The notes under the pieces were generated by a model. The model was given only the letters and a program-made list of their open reading frames with translations. It was not told where the DNA came from and ran no database searches. From positions 1 to 5,909 of the forward strand of contig PMZS01000031.1 in NCBI GenBank assembly GCA_003170115.1: DNA of 5,909 nucleotides, written 5' to 3'. The DNA is from Spirochaetaceae bacterium (lineage in GTDB: Bacteria > Spirochaetota > Spirochaetia > SZUA-6 > Fen-1364). The stretch's first letter is position 1; each line of letters opens with the position of its first letter. Below are positions 5,253-5,909 of this stretch, piece after piece. The translations under genes and the position numbers were made by a program.

Positions 5253-5909
5253 TCAGGCCATCGGCTTCTCCATGATGACCGAAGCCCAGAGTACAGACCC
5301 GACCGCTTCCTTCGCGTTCAGAACCTTTGTGTAGTTCACGTAGTTCTCGTAGCTGTTCTGCACGCACACGCCGTCGCAGGCGTCAATAATGTCCACCATG
5401 CCATCCACACCGGCCGTCGCCTTTGTCAGGATCCCCGCGTAGCCCTTTTCCGCCACGGAGCGGTAGCGCCCGGGGCTCACGCAGCCCAGTTCCATCGCCC
5501 GCGTGATGGCATAGACGAACATGGCACTGCCGGATGTGTCGTGCCAGTTGTCCGCCCTCTCGCCCTTGTCGACGACCTGGAACCAGAGCCCTGTGCGCGA
5601 GTCCTGCGTTCGCGCAAGCCCATCGACCAGGCCGCGGAGAATCCCTTCGACTTTTTGTCGGCCGGAATGCAGCGGGTCGATGAGGGCAAGGGTCTCGACG
5701 AGCACCAGCGCATACCACCCCAGCCCCTCGCTCCAGACATCGGAGGAAAGTCCCGTCACCCGATCGGCCCATGCCGCTTTTCGAGCCTCGTCGTACCCGT
5801 GGAAAAAGAGCCCCGAGCCGCCTTTTCTCAGTTGATCCGCCATGATGCCGATTTGCCGGACCGCCTCGTCGAAGCACGCGTCTCGATCCCCGATCGCGGT
5901 ACCGTAGCG
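5253..5909 (-). CDS. GH105 unsaturated rhamnogalacturonyl/glucuronyl hydrolase, C-terminal part (YteR-like)
   Basis: The visible 218 residues are the C-terminal part of a GH105/GH88-type hydrolase, which hydrates and cleaves the unsaturated uronic acid that polysaccharide lyases leave at oligosaccharide ends. The frame stays open through the right edge, so the methionine at 5843 is internal and not the start. Family landmarks of the alpha/alpha barrel are GLFFHGYDEA, WSEGLGWYALVLVETL, WHDTSGSAMFVYAI (strongly typical) and GYAGI, ending with VQNSYENYVNY and AVGSVLWASVIME before the stop. Full-length members are about 370 residues; the N-terminal segment with the catalytic Asp motif lies outside the window. 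It is transcribed toward the GH31 remnant and converges with it, so it belongs to a different transcript from the dehydrogenase operon. The fold family is secure. Substrate preference (pectin-type rhamnogalacturonan versus other uronides) is not. Confidence 0.88.
   Translation of the reverse strand, partial: RYGTAIGDRDACFDEAVRQIGIMADQLRKGGSGLFFHGYDEARKAAWADRVTGLSSDVWSEGLGWYALVLVETLALIDPLHSGRQKVEGILRGLVDGLARTQDSRTGLWFQVVDKGERADNWHDTSGSAMFVYAITRAMELGCVSPGRYRSVAEKGYAGILTKATAGVDGMVDIIDACDGVCVQNSYENYVNYTKVLNAKEAVGSVLWASVIMEKPMA

Noticed and set aside
5224..5334. Short plus-strand frame beginning MRIDLTGEP
   Set aside because: AGGAG lies only two bases before the ATG, and most of the frame is antisense to the GH105 gene. 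Its beginning may be GH31 debris instead.
1..5909. CRISPR arrays, tRNA or rRNA genes, transposase or insertion-sequence ends
   Set aside because: No regularly spaced repeats, cloverleaf genes, rRNA signatures, transposase motifs or terminal inverted repeats with target duplications were seen on either strand.

Overview
The window is bacterial, moderately GC-rich DNA holding one divergently arranged carbohydrate or polyol uptake and oxidation locus, followed by a stretch of damaged or borrowed polysaccharide-degradation genes. The substrate-binding protein has a Sec-type leader without a convincing lipobox, which fits a periplasm and so a diderm. The mix of a CUT1-type sugar ABC transporter, a bacterial sn-glycerol-1-phosphate dehydrogenase (AraM/EgsA type), GH31 and GH105 resembles plant-polysaccharide-using anaerobes such as spirochaetes. 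That assignment is inference only; no marker gene is present.

Layout. Positions 1-1717 (minus strand) hold an ABC sugar-binding protein and, behind a hairpin-bearing 187-base gap, the first 70 codons of a sugar ABC permease that runs off the left edge. Positions 1718-2165 are a divergent control region. It contains an AT-rich core, a good sigma70-type promoter for each direction, a perfect 10-bp inverted repeat next to the transporter -35 box, a second inverted repeat on its -10 box, and hairpin-prone leaders on both sides. Positions 2166-4904 (plus strand) are a tight operon: a zinc-dependent medium-chain polyol/alcohol dehydrogenase, an AraM/G1P-dehydrogenase-like enzyme with a TTG start, and a small Dabb-domain protein translationally coupled to it by ATGA overlap.

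Positions 4905-5252 carry no intact gene but contain a short, frameshifted remnant of a YicI-type GH31 alpha-xylosidase, cut off before the catalytic nucleophile. From 5253 to the right edge (minus strand) lies the C-terminal part of a GH105 unsaturated glucuronyl/rhamnogalacturonyl hydrolase.

Working model (inference): the transporter brings in a small glycoside or polyol, the two NAD(P)-linked dehydrogenases oxidise it or a breakdown product, and the Dabb protein assists as a small ferredoxin-fold enzyme. A shared regulator at the AT-rich core would link both transcripts. The substrate cannot be read from sequence. The GH31 remnant and GH105 suggest a xyloglucan or pectin setting, but they may belong to a separate, rearranged unit.
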